Positions 42,358 through 50,628 of a DNA stretch of 64,000 nt are shown here, in pieces. Source of the stretch: Flavobacteriaceae bacterium UBA7302 (GTDB lineage Bacteria; Bacteroidota; Bacteroidia; Flavobacteriales; Flavobacteriaceae); contig DKQS01000005.1 of the NCBI GenBank assembly GCA_002471825.1, positions 49,828 through 113,827 on the forward strand, written 5' to 3'. Both the position numbers and the translations under genes were made by a program. Position 1 is the first letter of the stretch, and the number at the start of each line of letters is the position of its first letter. The notes under the pieces were generated by a model that searched no databases, was not told the origin of the DNA, and saw only the letters and a program-made list of their open reading frames with translations.

Positions 42358-43383
42358 TTACGCTTTGTATTCCTTCACAGCATCAATGAATGCTTTCGCA
42401 TTTTCTACCGGAATATTTGGTAAAATTCCGTGACCAAGGTTTACAATGTAACGATCCTTACCAAACTCATTGATCATTTCCGTCACCATTCTTTTGATCT
42501 GTTTTGGTGATGATAACAATCTTGACGGATCAAAGTTTCCTTGTAGCGTAATTCTTCCACCGCTCAAGTATCTCGCATTTCTTGCCGAACAAGTCCAATC
42601 TACTCCCAAGGCAGAGGCATTTGATTTGGCCATGTCTTGTAGCGCAAACCAACACCCTTTTCCGAAGGCAATTACTGGAGCATCATCTTTTAACGCTTCA
42701 ATAATTTGGTTGATGTATTGCCACGAGAATTCCTGATAATCTGTTGGCGATAGCATGCCACCCCAAGAATCAAAGATTTGAACCGCGTTAACACCAGCTT
42801 TTACTTTGGCTTTCAAGTAAGCAATGGTAGTATCTGTAATTTTCTGCAATAATTCGTGAGCAGCAATCGGATTGGTAAAGCAGAACCCTTTTGCTTTGTC
42901 AAAGTTCTTAGAACCTTGACCTTGAACAACGTAACAAAGGATTGTCCATGGTGAACCAGCAAAACCGATCAAAGGAACTTCATCATTCAATTTTTCTTTT
43001 GTTGCCTTAATGGCATCCATGACATAACCCAACTCATGATCTATATCGGGAATCTCCACACGATCTACTCCTTTTTGATCGCGAACCGGATTTGGTAGGT
43101 ACGGACCAAAATTAGGCTTCATTTCCACCTCGATATTCATGGCTTGCGGAATTACCAAAATGTCTGAAAACAAGATAGCAGCGTCCATTCCGAATCTACG
43201 GATAGGTTGTACGGTAATTTCAGAGGCTAATTCTGGAGTACGACATCTGGTAAAGAAATCGTATTTCTCACGGATTTCCATGAATTCAGGAAGGTATCGA
43301 CCTGCTTGACGCATCATCCATACCGGTGGTCTTTCAACTGTTTCACCCTTAAGGGCTTTTAGAAATAAATCGTTTTTTAACAT
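42358..43383 (-). CDS. hemE: uroporphyrinogen decarboxylase
   Basis: Decarboxylates the four acetates of uroporphyrinogen III to give coproporphyrinogen III. The 341-residue TIM-barrel enzyme has the N-terminal signature RPPVWMMRQAGRYLPEF with the two substrate-binding Arg, then DILVIPQAMNIEVEM with the catalytic Asp, and GFAGSPWTILCYVVQG; GHGILPNIPVENAKAF closes the barrel. The length is normal. It follows hemL with 47 bases between and abuts the DUF6973-like gene. Confidence 0.97.
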   Translation of the reverse strand: MLKNDLFLKALKGETVERPPVWMMRQAGRYLPEFMEIREKYDFFTRCRTPELASEITVQPIRRFGMDAAILFSDILVIPQAMNIEVEMKPNFGPYLPNPVRDQKGVDRVEIPDIDHELGYVMDAIKATKEKLNDEVPLIGFAGSPWTILCYVVQGQGSKNFDKAKGFCFTNPIAAHELLQKITDTTIAYLKAKVKAGVNAVQIFDSWGGMLSPTDYQEFSWQYINQIIEALKDDAPVIAFGKGCWFALQDMAKSNASALGVDWTCSARNARYLSGGRITLQGNFDPSRLLSSPKQIKRMVTEMINEFGKDRYIVNLGHGILPNIPVENAKAFIDAVKEYKA

Positions 43384-43392
43384 ATCTTGTTA

Positions 43393-43437
43393 GCTATTAA
43401 CTTTTGGCCTTTTGTCTTTGGCTTTTTGCTTTAAGCT
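43393..43437 (-). repeat. degenerate short repeat between hemL and hemE
   Basis: On the minus strand, loose repetitions of an 8-10-base unit of the form GCCAAAAG/ACAAAAG run from the end of hemL into the gap before hemE. Similar purine-rich strings occur between genes in Flavobacteriia. Role unknown. Confidence 0.4.
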
Positions 43438-44720
43438 TCTGCAACTTTTTTCATAGAGGCATCCACTGCTTTCTCAAAAATTTTAATGTCCTTTTCAGAG
43501 ATGGCCGTATTTAAGAACCAAGCTTCAAACTGAGATGGCGGTAAAAAGACTCCGTTTTTAATCATCTCCCAGAAAAAGGTTGCGAACTTATTAGTGTCGG
43601 ATGTTTGCGCATCATCGAAATTATGTACTGGTTTGTCAGTAAAGAACGGATTCATCATGGATCCAAATCGATTCACCACAATATCAACTCCGTATTTCTC
43701 TGCTTTATCTTTTAGGATTGTCTCCATTTCGGAACCGATTCTATCGAAACATTCATAAGGATTCTGTCGCTTGAGCTCGGTCAATGTTGAAATTCCACCT
43801 GCCATAGCAATTGGATTTCCACTCAAGGTTCCTGCTTGATACATTCCGCCCAAAGGAGCCACATTCTCCATAATTTCATTCCGAGCCCCGTAAGCTCCCA
43901 CTGGAAAACCTCCTCCAATCACCTTTCCCAAACAAGTAATATCAGCTTCTACACCTAAAACCTCTTGAGCGCCACCAAAAGTAGATCTAAACCCAGTCAT
44001 TACCTCATCAGCGATTAGTAATGCCCCTTTCGATTGCAAATAGGCTTTCAACTCTTTCAAGAAATTATTTTGTGGAACTACCACTCCCATATTACCTCCA
44101 ATGGGTTCTATGATCACCCCTGCAATATCGTCGTGCTTTTCAAAGTGTGACTTTACGCTTTCCAAATCGTTATAAGTAGCAATCAGTGTATTCTTAACCG
44201 CACCTTCTGGCACACCCTTACTGCCCGGCAAACTTAGCGTAGCAAGTCCTGAACCTGCCGCTACTAACAATGAATCTTGGTGCCCGTGGTAACAACCAGC
44301 GAATTTGATGATTTTGTCTTTACCCGTAAATGCCCTCGCCAATCGAATTCCGCTTAAAACAGCTTCAGTTCCAGAATTCACAAAACGCACTTTGTCCATC
44401 CCTGGAAAAGCATCACACACAATTTTGGCTAGTTTGATTTCATTCTTGGTAGAAGCACCAAAAGAATATCCGTTTTTCAAGGCCTTATTCACTGCCTTTT
44501 GTACTTTTTTATGACGGTGCCCGATAATCATGGGTCCGTATGACACAACAAGATCCAAGTATTCGTTTCCATCAACATCAGTGATCCTAGACCCTTTGGC
44601 TTTTTTGATGAATAAGGGATTTCCTCCCACTGAGGCAAATGCACGTACCGGAGAATTTACAGCCCCAACTAAATTCACCAATCCTTCGTTGTAAAGCTCC
44701 TTTGACTTGCTAAAATTCAT
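43431..44720 (-). CDS. hemL: glutamate-1-semialdehyde 2,1-aminomutase
   Basis: A PLP enzyme converting glutamate-1-semialdehyde to 5-aminolevulinate, the second committed step of the C5 pathway. The 429 residues match the family. Motifs: GGVNSPVRAF-like start (GAVNSPVRAFASVGGNPLF), RFVNSGTEAVLSGIRLAR, the Asp of LIADEVMTGFR and the PLP-binding Lys in CLGKVIGGGFPVGAYG. The gap to the preceding small secreted-protein gene is four bases, so it is in the haem operon. Confidence 0.97.
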   Translation of the reverse strand: MNFSKSKELYNEGLVNLVGAVNSPVRAFASVGGNPLFIKKAKGSRITDVDGNEYLDLVVSYGPMIIGHRHKKVQKAVNKALKNGYSFGASTKNEIKLAKIVCDAFPGMDKVRFVNSGTEAVLSGIRLARAFTGKDKIIKFAGCYHGHQDSLLVAAGSGLATLSLPGSKGVPEGAVKNTLIATYNDLESVKSHFEKHDDIAGVIIEPIGGNMGVVVPQNNFLKELKAYLQSKGALLIADEVMTGFRSTFGGAQEVLGVEADITCLGKVIGGGFPVGAYGARNEIMENVAPLGGMYQAGTLSGNPIAMAGGISTLTELKRQNPYECFDRIGSEMETILKDKAEKYGVDIVVNRFGSMMNPFFTDKPVHNFDDAQTSDTNKFATFFWEMIKNGVFLPPSQFEAWFLNTAISEKDIKIFEKAVDASMKKVAEA

Positions 44721-44724
44721 GTAC

Positions 44725-45231
44725 TTATTCTTCTTTTTTAAGTTGTAGTATTAAAGGTAAGTTTGTGCGTTCATTCAATTTGAACAATACCGTATCTGGC
44801 TTTTGAATTACTCGAATTTTCATGGTCGAGTACTTGTTCTTTTCTGTTCCAATTAAAATCATGCTATCATTATTGATCCATCTGGATCTATTTACCGATC
44901 GTAAGATATATTTGAAAATGACGTTTGGTGATTTTGTAGAAAGGGTAAGTGTGCTATCCTTTTTAAATTCGAAGGATGCCTTTTTATACCCGGAAATAAC
45001 CTGTTTAAAACCTGCTGACTTTGGCGCCTTCTCAATCGCGGTAACATTCCACTTTCCAATAATCGAATCCTTGACAATCTTTACAACAGTCATGGAATCT
45101 TTTTTTACTTTTTTCTGAACCAGCGAATCTTTCACAGCCGTCTTCTCAACCAATGAGTCTTTCTCAACGTTCTGAGAAAAACCAATCGTCGTGAAAAAAA
45201 TAAATGAAAGAAATAGGATTGTCTTTTTCAT
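44725..45231 (-). CDS. small exported lipocalin-like protein inside the haem operon
   Basis: From ATG 45231 it has 168 residues with a signal peptide (1-20, ending GFSQ). Residues about 22-55 are a low-complexity charged linker with four KDS-type repeats (KDSLVE, KDSLVQ, KDSMTV, KDSIIG). The remainder is beta-rich and begins with GKWNVTAIE, the GxW opening of lipocalin-like proteins; it has FKKDSTLTL and KYSTMKIRVIQK later. The frame runs further upstream into hemB but that reading is a shadow. It lies two bases after hemB and four before hemL. A haem- or porphyrin-binding role is suggested only by its place. Confidence 0.72.
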   Translation of the reverse strand: MKKTILFLSFIFFTTIGFSQNVEKDSLVEKTAVKDSLVQKKVKKDSMTVVKIVKDSIIGKWNVTAIEKAPKSAGFKQVISGYKKASFEFKKDSTLTLSTKSPNVIFKYILRSVNRSRWINNDSMILIGTEKNKYSTMKIRVIQKPDTVLFKLNERTNLPLILQLKKEE

Positions 45232-45233
45232 AA

Positions 45234-46199
45234 TTATTTTAAAAGTTTGGCAACCTCTTTTGCAAAATAGCTTAAAATGATGTCTGCTCCCGCCCTTTTC
45301 ATAGACAGAAGGCTCTCTAACATAACCTTTTCGCCATCCAACCATCCTTTTTCTGCAGCTGCTTTTAACATGGCATACTCACCACTCACATTGTAAGCCG
45401 TGATCGGAATGTCGTAATTGTCCTTCAATAATTTGATAATGTCTAAATAAGCCAAGGCTGGCTTAACCATAATCATATCAGCTCCCTCAGCAACATCTAA
45501 ATCGGCCTCAATCAAAGCTTCGGCGGCATTGGCAGGATTCATCTGATACGTCTTTTTATCTCCAAATTTCGGAGCGGAATCCAAAGCATCTCGGAAAGGA
45601 CCGTAAAAAGAGCTCGCATATTTGGCTGTATAAGACATGATGGATACATCGGTAAATCCAGCTTCATCCAACACTTTTCTTATATACCCAACACGACCGT
45701 CCATCATATCAGACGGACCAAGAATATCGGCTCCGGCTTCCGCTTGAACAAGCGCCATTTTACCAAGCACTTCTAAGGTCTCATCATTCAAAATCTCCCC
45801 ATTCTCCACAATTCCATCATGACCATCACTCGAATATGGATCCATGGCTATGTCTGTCATGAGCGCAATTTGAGGAAACTTGGTTTTGATTTCTCGTAAG
45901 GCTTGAATGTACAATCCCTCTCTGTTATGGCCTTCTGTAGCCATTTTATCCTTTTTATCATCTCCTAAGGAAGGAAACACACAGAATCCTTTTATTCCAA
46001 GATTCACACACTCCTCGATTTCTTCTAAAAGCAAATCTAGAGAATATCTATAAATACCTGGCATGGAAGAAATTTCTTCCTTTTTTTGTACACCTTCAAT
46101 TAAGAATACTGGAAAGATAAAATCATTGACAGATAATCTTGTTTCCTCTACCAGTGCTCTTATTGCTGCAGATTTTCTATTTCTTCTAGGTCTTCTCAT
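45234..46199 (-). CDS. hemB: delta-aminolevulinic acid dehydratase (porphobilinogen synthase)
   Basis: Condenses two 5-aminolevulinates to porphobilinogen. The 321-residue TIM barrel has both Schiff-base lysine regions (SYTAKYASSFYGPFRDA and MIMVKPALAYLDIIK). The metal-binding segment reads DIAMDPYSSDGHDG, with Asp where zinc enzymes have three Cys, so this is the magnesium-type (plant-like) enzyme. It begins RRPRRNRKSAAIRALVEET as usual. Two bases separate it from the hemCD gene upstream. Confidence 0.97.
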   Translation of the reverse strand: MRRPRRNRKSAAIRALVEETRLSVNDFIFPVFLIEGVQKKEEISSMPGIYRYSLDLLLEEIEECVNLGIKGFCVFPSLGDDKKDKMATEGHNREGLYIQALREIKTKFPQIALMTDIAMDPYSSDGHDGIVENGEILNDETLEVLGKMALVQAEAGADILGPSDMMDGRVGYIRKVLDEAGFTDVSIMSYTAKYASSFYGPFRDALDSAPKFGDKKTYQMNPANAAEALIEADLDVAEGADMIMVKPALAYLDIIKLLKDNYDIPITAYNVSGEYAMLKAAAEKGWLDGEKVMLESLLSMKRAGADIILSYFAKEVAKLLK

Positions 46200-46201
46200 A
46201 G

Positions 46202-47785
46202 TTATGATTCAAAATGAAGATTCACCTGTTCGATCACACTTTCCACACTAGGCATATTGGCCACCTTCACCTCTTCAAAATGTTCTCTAGCCACTTTTGC
46301 CGTTGTTTCACCAATACAGAAAGCAACCTGATTGGGCGTATTTTCTTGCAAATAACTCTCAATACCGGAGGGACTAAAAAACAAAACCGCTTTTGTGTCG
46401 GGCTCTAGTTTTTCTGGACTCAAGAAGGTATTGTAGGCAATCACTTCATTTAATTGGATTTTAGTTTCTGCAAGAGCAGCTTCTAAATCTCCTATTCTTA
46501 AATTACCGCAAAAATAGGTAATATTCTCAATATCTGATTGTTGCGATAGGTATTCACCCAATTGTTTGGCGTTTTTAGCAACATGAGCCACCGGCCCTAT
46601 TTTTCGCTCAATCAACTTTTTGGTTCTACGCCCTACGCAATAGATATTGGTAAAATCCAATTGATCTTTGGTGAAGTTATAGGCCAATGCCTCAACCCCA
46701 TTTTGACTGGTAATCACCACATGATCTAAGGTATTTTCAACTATCTTCTGATTGATACGATTGAATCGAATTTTGATAAAGTCGCTTTCCGACACTTTGA
46801 TTGACGAGTGCAACTTAGCCTTTTGACTCTCCGACAACTTTTTGGTCGAATAAATGGCATTGGCTTTTTCAACCCCTTCGTCTTCGAGCATTAGTTGTTT
46901 TCCGCCTTTACTGAAAATGTAGTTGGCACAATCACTAGCTACGTATTTGTTCTTTTCAATAGGGACCGACTTAAAGGTTTCAATTTTTTTCGATCCGTCT
47001 TTCTTTAGCAAGACTCCTTTGAAATGCAATTCTTTATTTACCTCATCAATTCTGGCAAATGCACCGATGGGTGCTGTACAGCCTCCTTCGAGTAATTGTA
47101 AAAACTCACGCTCTATGGACGTACAAAGTTCAGTATCCGCATCGTTGAATTCTCTGCAAAGCTCTTTAACTTCGTCATCGTCATCTAAACAAGCCACCAT
47201 CACAGCTCCTTGAGCGGGTGCTGGAACCATCCAAGAAAGATTCACTGCCGATTTTGGTTTCTTACCCAACCGCTCTAGTCCGGCACCAGCAAATATGGCT
47301 CCGTCCCAGTCGTTATTTTCAAGCTTTTCCAAGCGCGTATTGACATTTCCTCGTAGGTTAACCACCTTATGGGTCGGATATTTATTCAACCACATGGCCT
47401 TCCTTCTCAAACTTCCCGTTGCAATGGTACCTTGAGGTTGACTTAAGAACTCTTCGTTGTTTTTAACGAGTAAGACATCTCGATGACTGCCTCTAGGTAA
47501 AACGGCAGCCTGCACTATTCCGATGGGTAATTTTGTGGGAACGTCTTTGAGCGAATGAACCGCCACATCAATTGTTTTATTGAGTAAAGCGATATCTAGA
47601 TTTTTCGTAAATATTCCGGTGATACCAAGTTCGTAAAGCGGCTTGGTTAATTCTATATCTCCCTGGGAATCAATGGGTACAATTTCTGTTTGAACGCCAA
47701 GGGCTTCCATTTCTGCTTGTACCTTTTCAGCTTGCCACATGGCTAGCTCACTCCTTCGAGTTCCGATTTTAATAACTCTATCCAT
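46202..47785 (-). CDS. hemCD: fused hydroxymethylbilane synthase / uroporphyrinogen-III synthase
   Basis: One 527-residue chain catalyses two consecutive steps. Residues 1-300 are HemC: IGTRRSELAMWQAEKV, VHSLKDVPTKLPIG, GSLRRKAMW and the dipyrromethane-cofactor Cys236 in LEGGCTAPIGAFA. Residues about 308-527 are HemD, a weakly conserved fold recognised by ILSTK-like IYSTKKLS, HVVITSQNGVEAL, YFCGNLRIGDLEAAL and LFFSPSGIESYLQ. HemD usually is a separate protein; the fusion would channel unstable hydroxymethylbilane. No stop or frameshift separates the halves. It is the second gene of the operon, six bases after hemA. Confidence 0.93.
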   Translation of the reverse strand: MDRVIKIGTRRSELAMWQAEKVQAEMEALGVQTEIVPIDSQGDIELTKPLYELGITGIFTKNLDIALLNKTIDVAVHSLKDVPTKLPIGIVQAAVLPRGSHRDVLLVKNNEEFLSQPQGTIATGSLRRKAMWLNKYPTHKVVNLRGNVNTRLEKLENNDWDGAIFAGAGLERLGKKPKSAVNLSWMVPAPAQGAVMVACLDDDDEVKELCREFNDADTELCTSIEREFLQLLEGGCTAPIGAFARIDEVNKELHFKGVLLKKDGSKKIETFKSVPIEKNKYVASDCANYIFSKGGKQLMLEDEGVEKANAIYSTKKLSESQKAKLHSSIKVSESDFIKIRFNRINQKIVENTLDHVVITSQNGVEALAYNFTKDQLDFTNIYCVGRRTKKLIERKIGPVAHVAKNAKQLGEYLSQQSDIENITYFCGNLRIGDLEAALAETKIQLNEVIAYNTFLSPEKLEPDTKAVLFFSPSGIESYLQENTPNQVAFCIGETTAKVAREHFEEVKVANMPSVESVIEQVNLHFES

Positions 47786-47791
47786 ATAAAT

Positions 47792-49027
47792 TTAGGCCTG
47801 AAAAACTTTCTTCATCAGCTCTAAACTTTGGGAAGCCATTTCATCATCTTCTTTCAGATGCTTCACAAATTGCGTTGTAATTTTTTGAATCAAACGAGAT
47901 GTAACGATTTGAGCTTGAGATTCGTTAAAGTTATCTATTTTTTTCTTTTGATAGGCGATCTCGTCTTTTTGTATGCTTTCCAAGGAAAGTTTGAGTGCAC
48001 TAATTGCTGAAGAATATTTTCTATGATGCAACCACTCGTTGAACTCTTTTACATGTATGGCAATGATTTGTTCTGCCTTTGGCACCTCTTCCTCACGCGT
48101 TTGTAAGGTTTTCTCCGTTACTTTTGAAAGTTCATCCACATTTATCAACGTCACCTTTTCAAAATCAGCAACTTCTTCCGAAACATTTTCTGGCATTGAC
48201 AAATCTAGAATCAACAATTCTTTATCACTCGCCACATTCTGCTTGGTAACTGTCGGATGATCAGCCCCTGTAGATACGATTAAAATGTCTGTATCTTGAA
48301 TAATTTCAGGAAGATTGTTGTAGTCTCCCCAGTTCAATTGTGAATAGTGTTGTACAAAAGACTGTACTTTCTCTTGGGTTCTATTCACCAAAGTCACCGA
48401 GTTGTTGTTGGTATACTTCACCAAATTCTTGCAAGTATGCAAGCCCATTTTTCCGAAGCCAAACAAGGTGATTTTCTTTGAATCGAAATCGGCAACATTG
48501 TCCAAGATGTATTGAATGGCCGCATAGGAAACCGAAGTGACACCAGAACTCAACTGGGTTTCATTCTTCACTCTCTTGCTAGCTTGCAAGACCGAATTGT
48601 ACAATCTTTCGGTATAGGCATTCGTCAGTTTCAGCTCTTTGGCATGCTTAAAGGATTGCTTCAACTGAGCAATGATTTCATAGTCTCCTAGAATCTGACT
48701 CTCCAAACCAGTAGCAATTCGGAAGAGATGGTGGATGGCATCGTGATTTTTCTGGATGGTTGAAATGTCGGCAAACTCTTCAACAGTTCCACTTGAAAAC
48801 TTACACAATAAATTAATCAGAAGGAAAGGATGTTCAGCAAAACCAAAGACTTCAGTTCTATTGCACGTAGAGATGATACAAACCCCATCATATCCGTGGG
48901 ATTGTGCTTCCAACAAAAACTGGTGTTGCATTTCCTTAGAAAGTGAAAACTTTCCACGAGTAGCAACGTCAGCTTTCTTGTAGCTTACGCCAATGTTATA
49001 AAAATGTTTTTTCGCGCTCTGTGTCAT
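47792..49027 (-). CDS. hemA: glutamyl-tRNA reductase
   Basis: Reduces glutamyl-tRNA to glutamate-1-semialdehyde with NADPH, the regulated entry to the C5 haem pathway. The 411 residues contain the catalytic Cys55 in IISTCNRTEVFGF, LESQILGDYEIIAQLKQSF, the NADPH-binding ITLFGFGKMGLHTCKNLV and a C-terminal dimerisation helix region. It is the first gene of the minus-strand haem operon, whose promoter region (197 bases) is shared with the divergent AraC regulator. Eight genes follow with gaps of at most 50 bases. Confidence 0.96.
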   Translation of the reverse strand: MTQSAKKHFYNIGVSYKKADVATRGKFSLSKEMQHQFLLEAQSHGYDGVCIISTCNRTEVFGFAEHPFLLINLLCKFSSGTVEEFADISTIQKNHDAIHHLFRIATGLESQILGDYEIIAQLKQSFKHAKELKLTNAYTERLYNSVLQASKRVKNETQLSSGVTSVSYAAIQYILDNVADFDSKKITLFGFGKMGLHTCKNLVKYTNNNSVTLVNRTQEKVQSFVQHYSQLNWGDYNNLPEIIQDTDILIVSTGADHPTVTKQNVASDKELLILDLSMPENVSEEVADFEKVTLINVDELSKVTEKTLQTREEEVPKAEQIIAIHVKEFNEWLHHRKYSSAISALKLSLESIQKDEIAYQKKKIDNFNESQAQIVTSRLIQKITTQFVKHLKEDDEMASQSLELMKKVFQA

Positions 49028-49039
49028 CCTTTAAACGGG

Positions 49040-49047
49040 ACAAAAAT
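49040..49047 (-). promoter_or_regulatory. candidate -7 element of the hemA operon
   Basis: Reads TATTTTTG on the minus strand, exact consensus, 12 bases before the hemA start codon, implying a very short leader. No TTG at 19-21 bases. Confidence 0.4.
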
Positions 49048-49143
49048 AAAAAGTTCTCACAAACAAAAATGTCGCTAGAAGTACTTTTTATATCGTTATT
49101 TGTTTTTTAAATCATTTTTATTTCAAAAACTTACGTAAAACCT

Positions 49144-49151
49144 TATTTTTG
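49144..49151 (+). promoter_or_regulatory. candidate -7 element of the AraC gene
   Basis: TATTTTTG, exact consensus, 73 bases before the start codon of the AraC regulator, leaving a longer leader. The -33 element is weak. Confidence 0.4.
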
Positions 49152-49224
49152 CTGAAGATTAGAAGATTTCAATGTTTACTATGTAGAACCATTCTAAATA
49201 AATAATCTTTTTAATTGTCATTTT

Positions 49225-50106
49225 ATGATTACAAAAAATATCGCTAGCGGAACCATCGAAGATTTAGACCTTGAAAACGGTTTTCATGTATTAATCTTTC
49301 AAAATCAGGAGGATACAAATCTTATTTTTGAAAAGCCTGTAAATAGTTCTTTTTTACAGATGCATTTTTGCCTGAATGGAAGTGCACAATTTCTATTCAA
49401 TAACAACGCATATGCCTTCGATGTGTACGAAAATAAATCGATTTTGCTTTACAATCCGCAGCGTGAATTACCCATTCATTTGGACGTTCGACCCAAATCG
49501 ACGCTGTTCTCCTTATTAATTTCTATTGAAAAATTTCACGGATTGTTTTCGTCAGAAGCCAATGCGATTCCGTTTTTAAGCGAAGAGAACAAGAATCGTA
49601 AATACTATGATGACGCCGAAATCAAGGATAGCGTGATTTTTATCATCAAACAAATCATCAATTCCAATTTAAATGGCATCAATCGCAAACTCTATATCAA
49701 AGGAAAGATTTATGAATTATTGAGTTTGCATTTTGCCAAAGATGAGAACCAAGAAGGAGAATTTTGTCCGTATTTGGTTGATGAACAACACGTTCTTAAA
49801 ATCCGAAAGGCAAAGGACATCATGATTGAACGCATGACCGATCCGCCAAGCTTGCAAGATTTAGCCAATGAAGTGGGACTGAATCTCAAAAAATTGAAAG
49901 AGGTCTTCAAACAAATTTATGGTGACACGGTTTATGGTTTCCTTCTAAATTATAAAATGGAAAAGGCAAAGCAATTGTTGCAAAGCAATCAGTTCAATGT
50001 CAACGAAGTAGGCCTAAAGATAGGATATAGTACTTCTAGCCATTTTATTGCTGCTTTCAAAAAGAAATACGGAATTACACCTAAAAAATACTTGATGTCG
50101 CTCTAA
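49225..50106 (+). CDS. AraC family transcriptional regulator, divergent from the haem operon
   Basis: A 293-residue regulator. The N-terminal 170 residues are a cupin-like sensor domain without close recognised relatives. The C-terminus (about 190-293) is the AraC double helix-turn-helix (SLQDLANEVGLNLKKLKEVF and NEVGLKIGYSTSSHFIAAFK, then GITPKKY). It shares its upstream region with hemA, and its stop overlaps the start of the next gene (TAATG), which leads to hemH and hemJ. Control of haem synthesis by iron or haem availability is a likely but unproven role; many AraC regulators beside iron or haem genes respond to siderophores. Confidence 0.9.
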   Translation: MITKNIASGTIEDLDLENGFHVLIFQNQEDTNLIFEKPVNSSFLQMHFCLNGSAQFLFNNNAYAFDVYENKSILLYNPQRELPIHLDVRPKSTLFSLLISIEKFHGLFSSEANAIPFLSEENKNRKYYDDAEIKDSVIFIIKQIINSNLNGINRKLYIKGKIYELLSLHFAKDENQEGEFCPYLVDEQHVLKIRKAKDIMIERMTDPPSLQDLANEVGLNLKKLKEVFKQIYGDTVYGFLLNYKMEKAKQLLQSNQFNVNEVGLKIGYSTSSHFIAAFKKKYGITPKKYLMSL

Positions 50107-50627
50107 TGGAACAATTGAATCACTATACCATAGAGAATCAACAACAAAAATTTCCAATAGCTGTGGTTTGCGACGCTTTGCGCACACCAGAAAACATTGG
50201 AATGTGCTTTCGAGTTTGTGAGGGATTTGGTGTGCAACACATCTACCTTCATGAGACCTCTCCGAATTTAGAAAATAGAATTGTCAAAAAGACAGCTCGA
50301 AATACAATCAATCAAATCAAACACGACTACTATAGCGACTTTAACCAGTTGGTTGAAAAGCTGAAGAACGATGGTTATGCTGTTGTGGGTATCGAAATTA
50401 CCGACAAAAGCCAACCTATTTCTTCTTATGATTTTACCAAATGGGACAAAGTAGCCTTTGTGATGGGGAACGAACGTTATGGCATTGCGGATTTACAACT
50501 GATTGATGAAACGGTACACATACCTATGTATGGCCGAAATTCATCCATGAATGTAATCCACAGTTTAAATATTGTTCTGTATGAAGCAACGAATCAATTA
50601 GTAAACACAAATTTGACTACCAATTAA
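50106..50627 (+). CDS. TrmH/SpoU family RNA 2'-O-methyltransferase
   Basis: A 173-residue SPOUT-knot methyltransferase using S-adenosylmethionine. The three SpoU motifs are seen as RTPENIGMCFRVCEGFGV, FVMGNERYGIADLQL and IPMYGRNSSMNVIHSLNIV. It is short, without an added RNA-binding domain, so it may act on tRNA like TrmL or TrmH; the target is not predictable. It is coupled by one base to the AraC gene and separated by one base from hemH, so it is embedded in the haem gene run. Confidence 0.9.
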   Translation: MEQLNHYTIENQQQKFPIAVVCDALRTPENIGMCFRVCEGFGVQHIYLHETSPNLENRIVKKTARNTINQIKHDYYSDFNQLVEKLKNDGYAVVGIEITDKSQPISSYDFTKWDKVAFVMGNERYGIADLQLIDETVHIPMYGRNSSMNVIHSLNIVLYEATNQLVNTNLTTN

Positions 50628-50628
50628 G

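Noticed and set aside
45232..45345. N-terminal extension of the small secreted protein into hemB
   Set aside because: The frame is open only as a shadow of hemB; ATG 45231 gives a textbook signal peptide.
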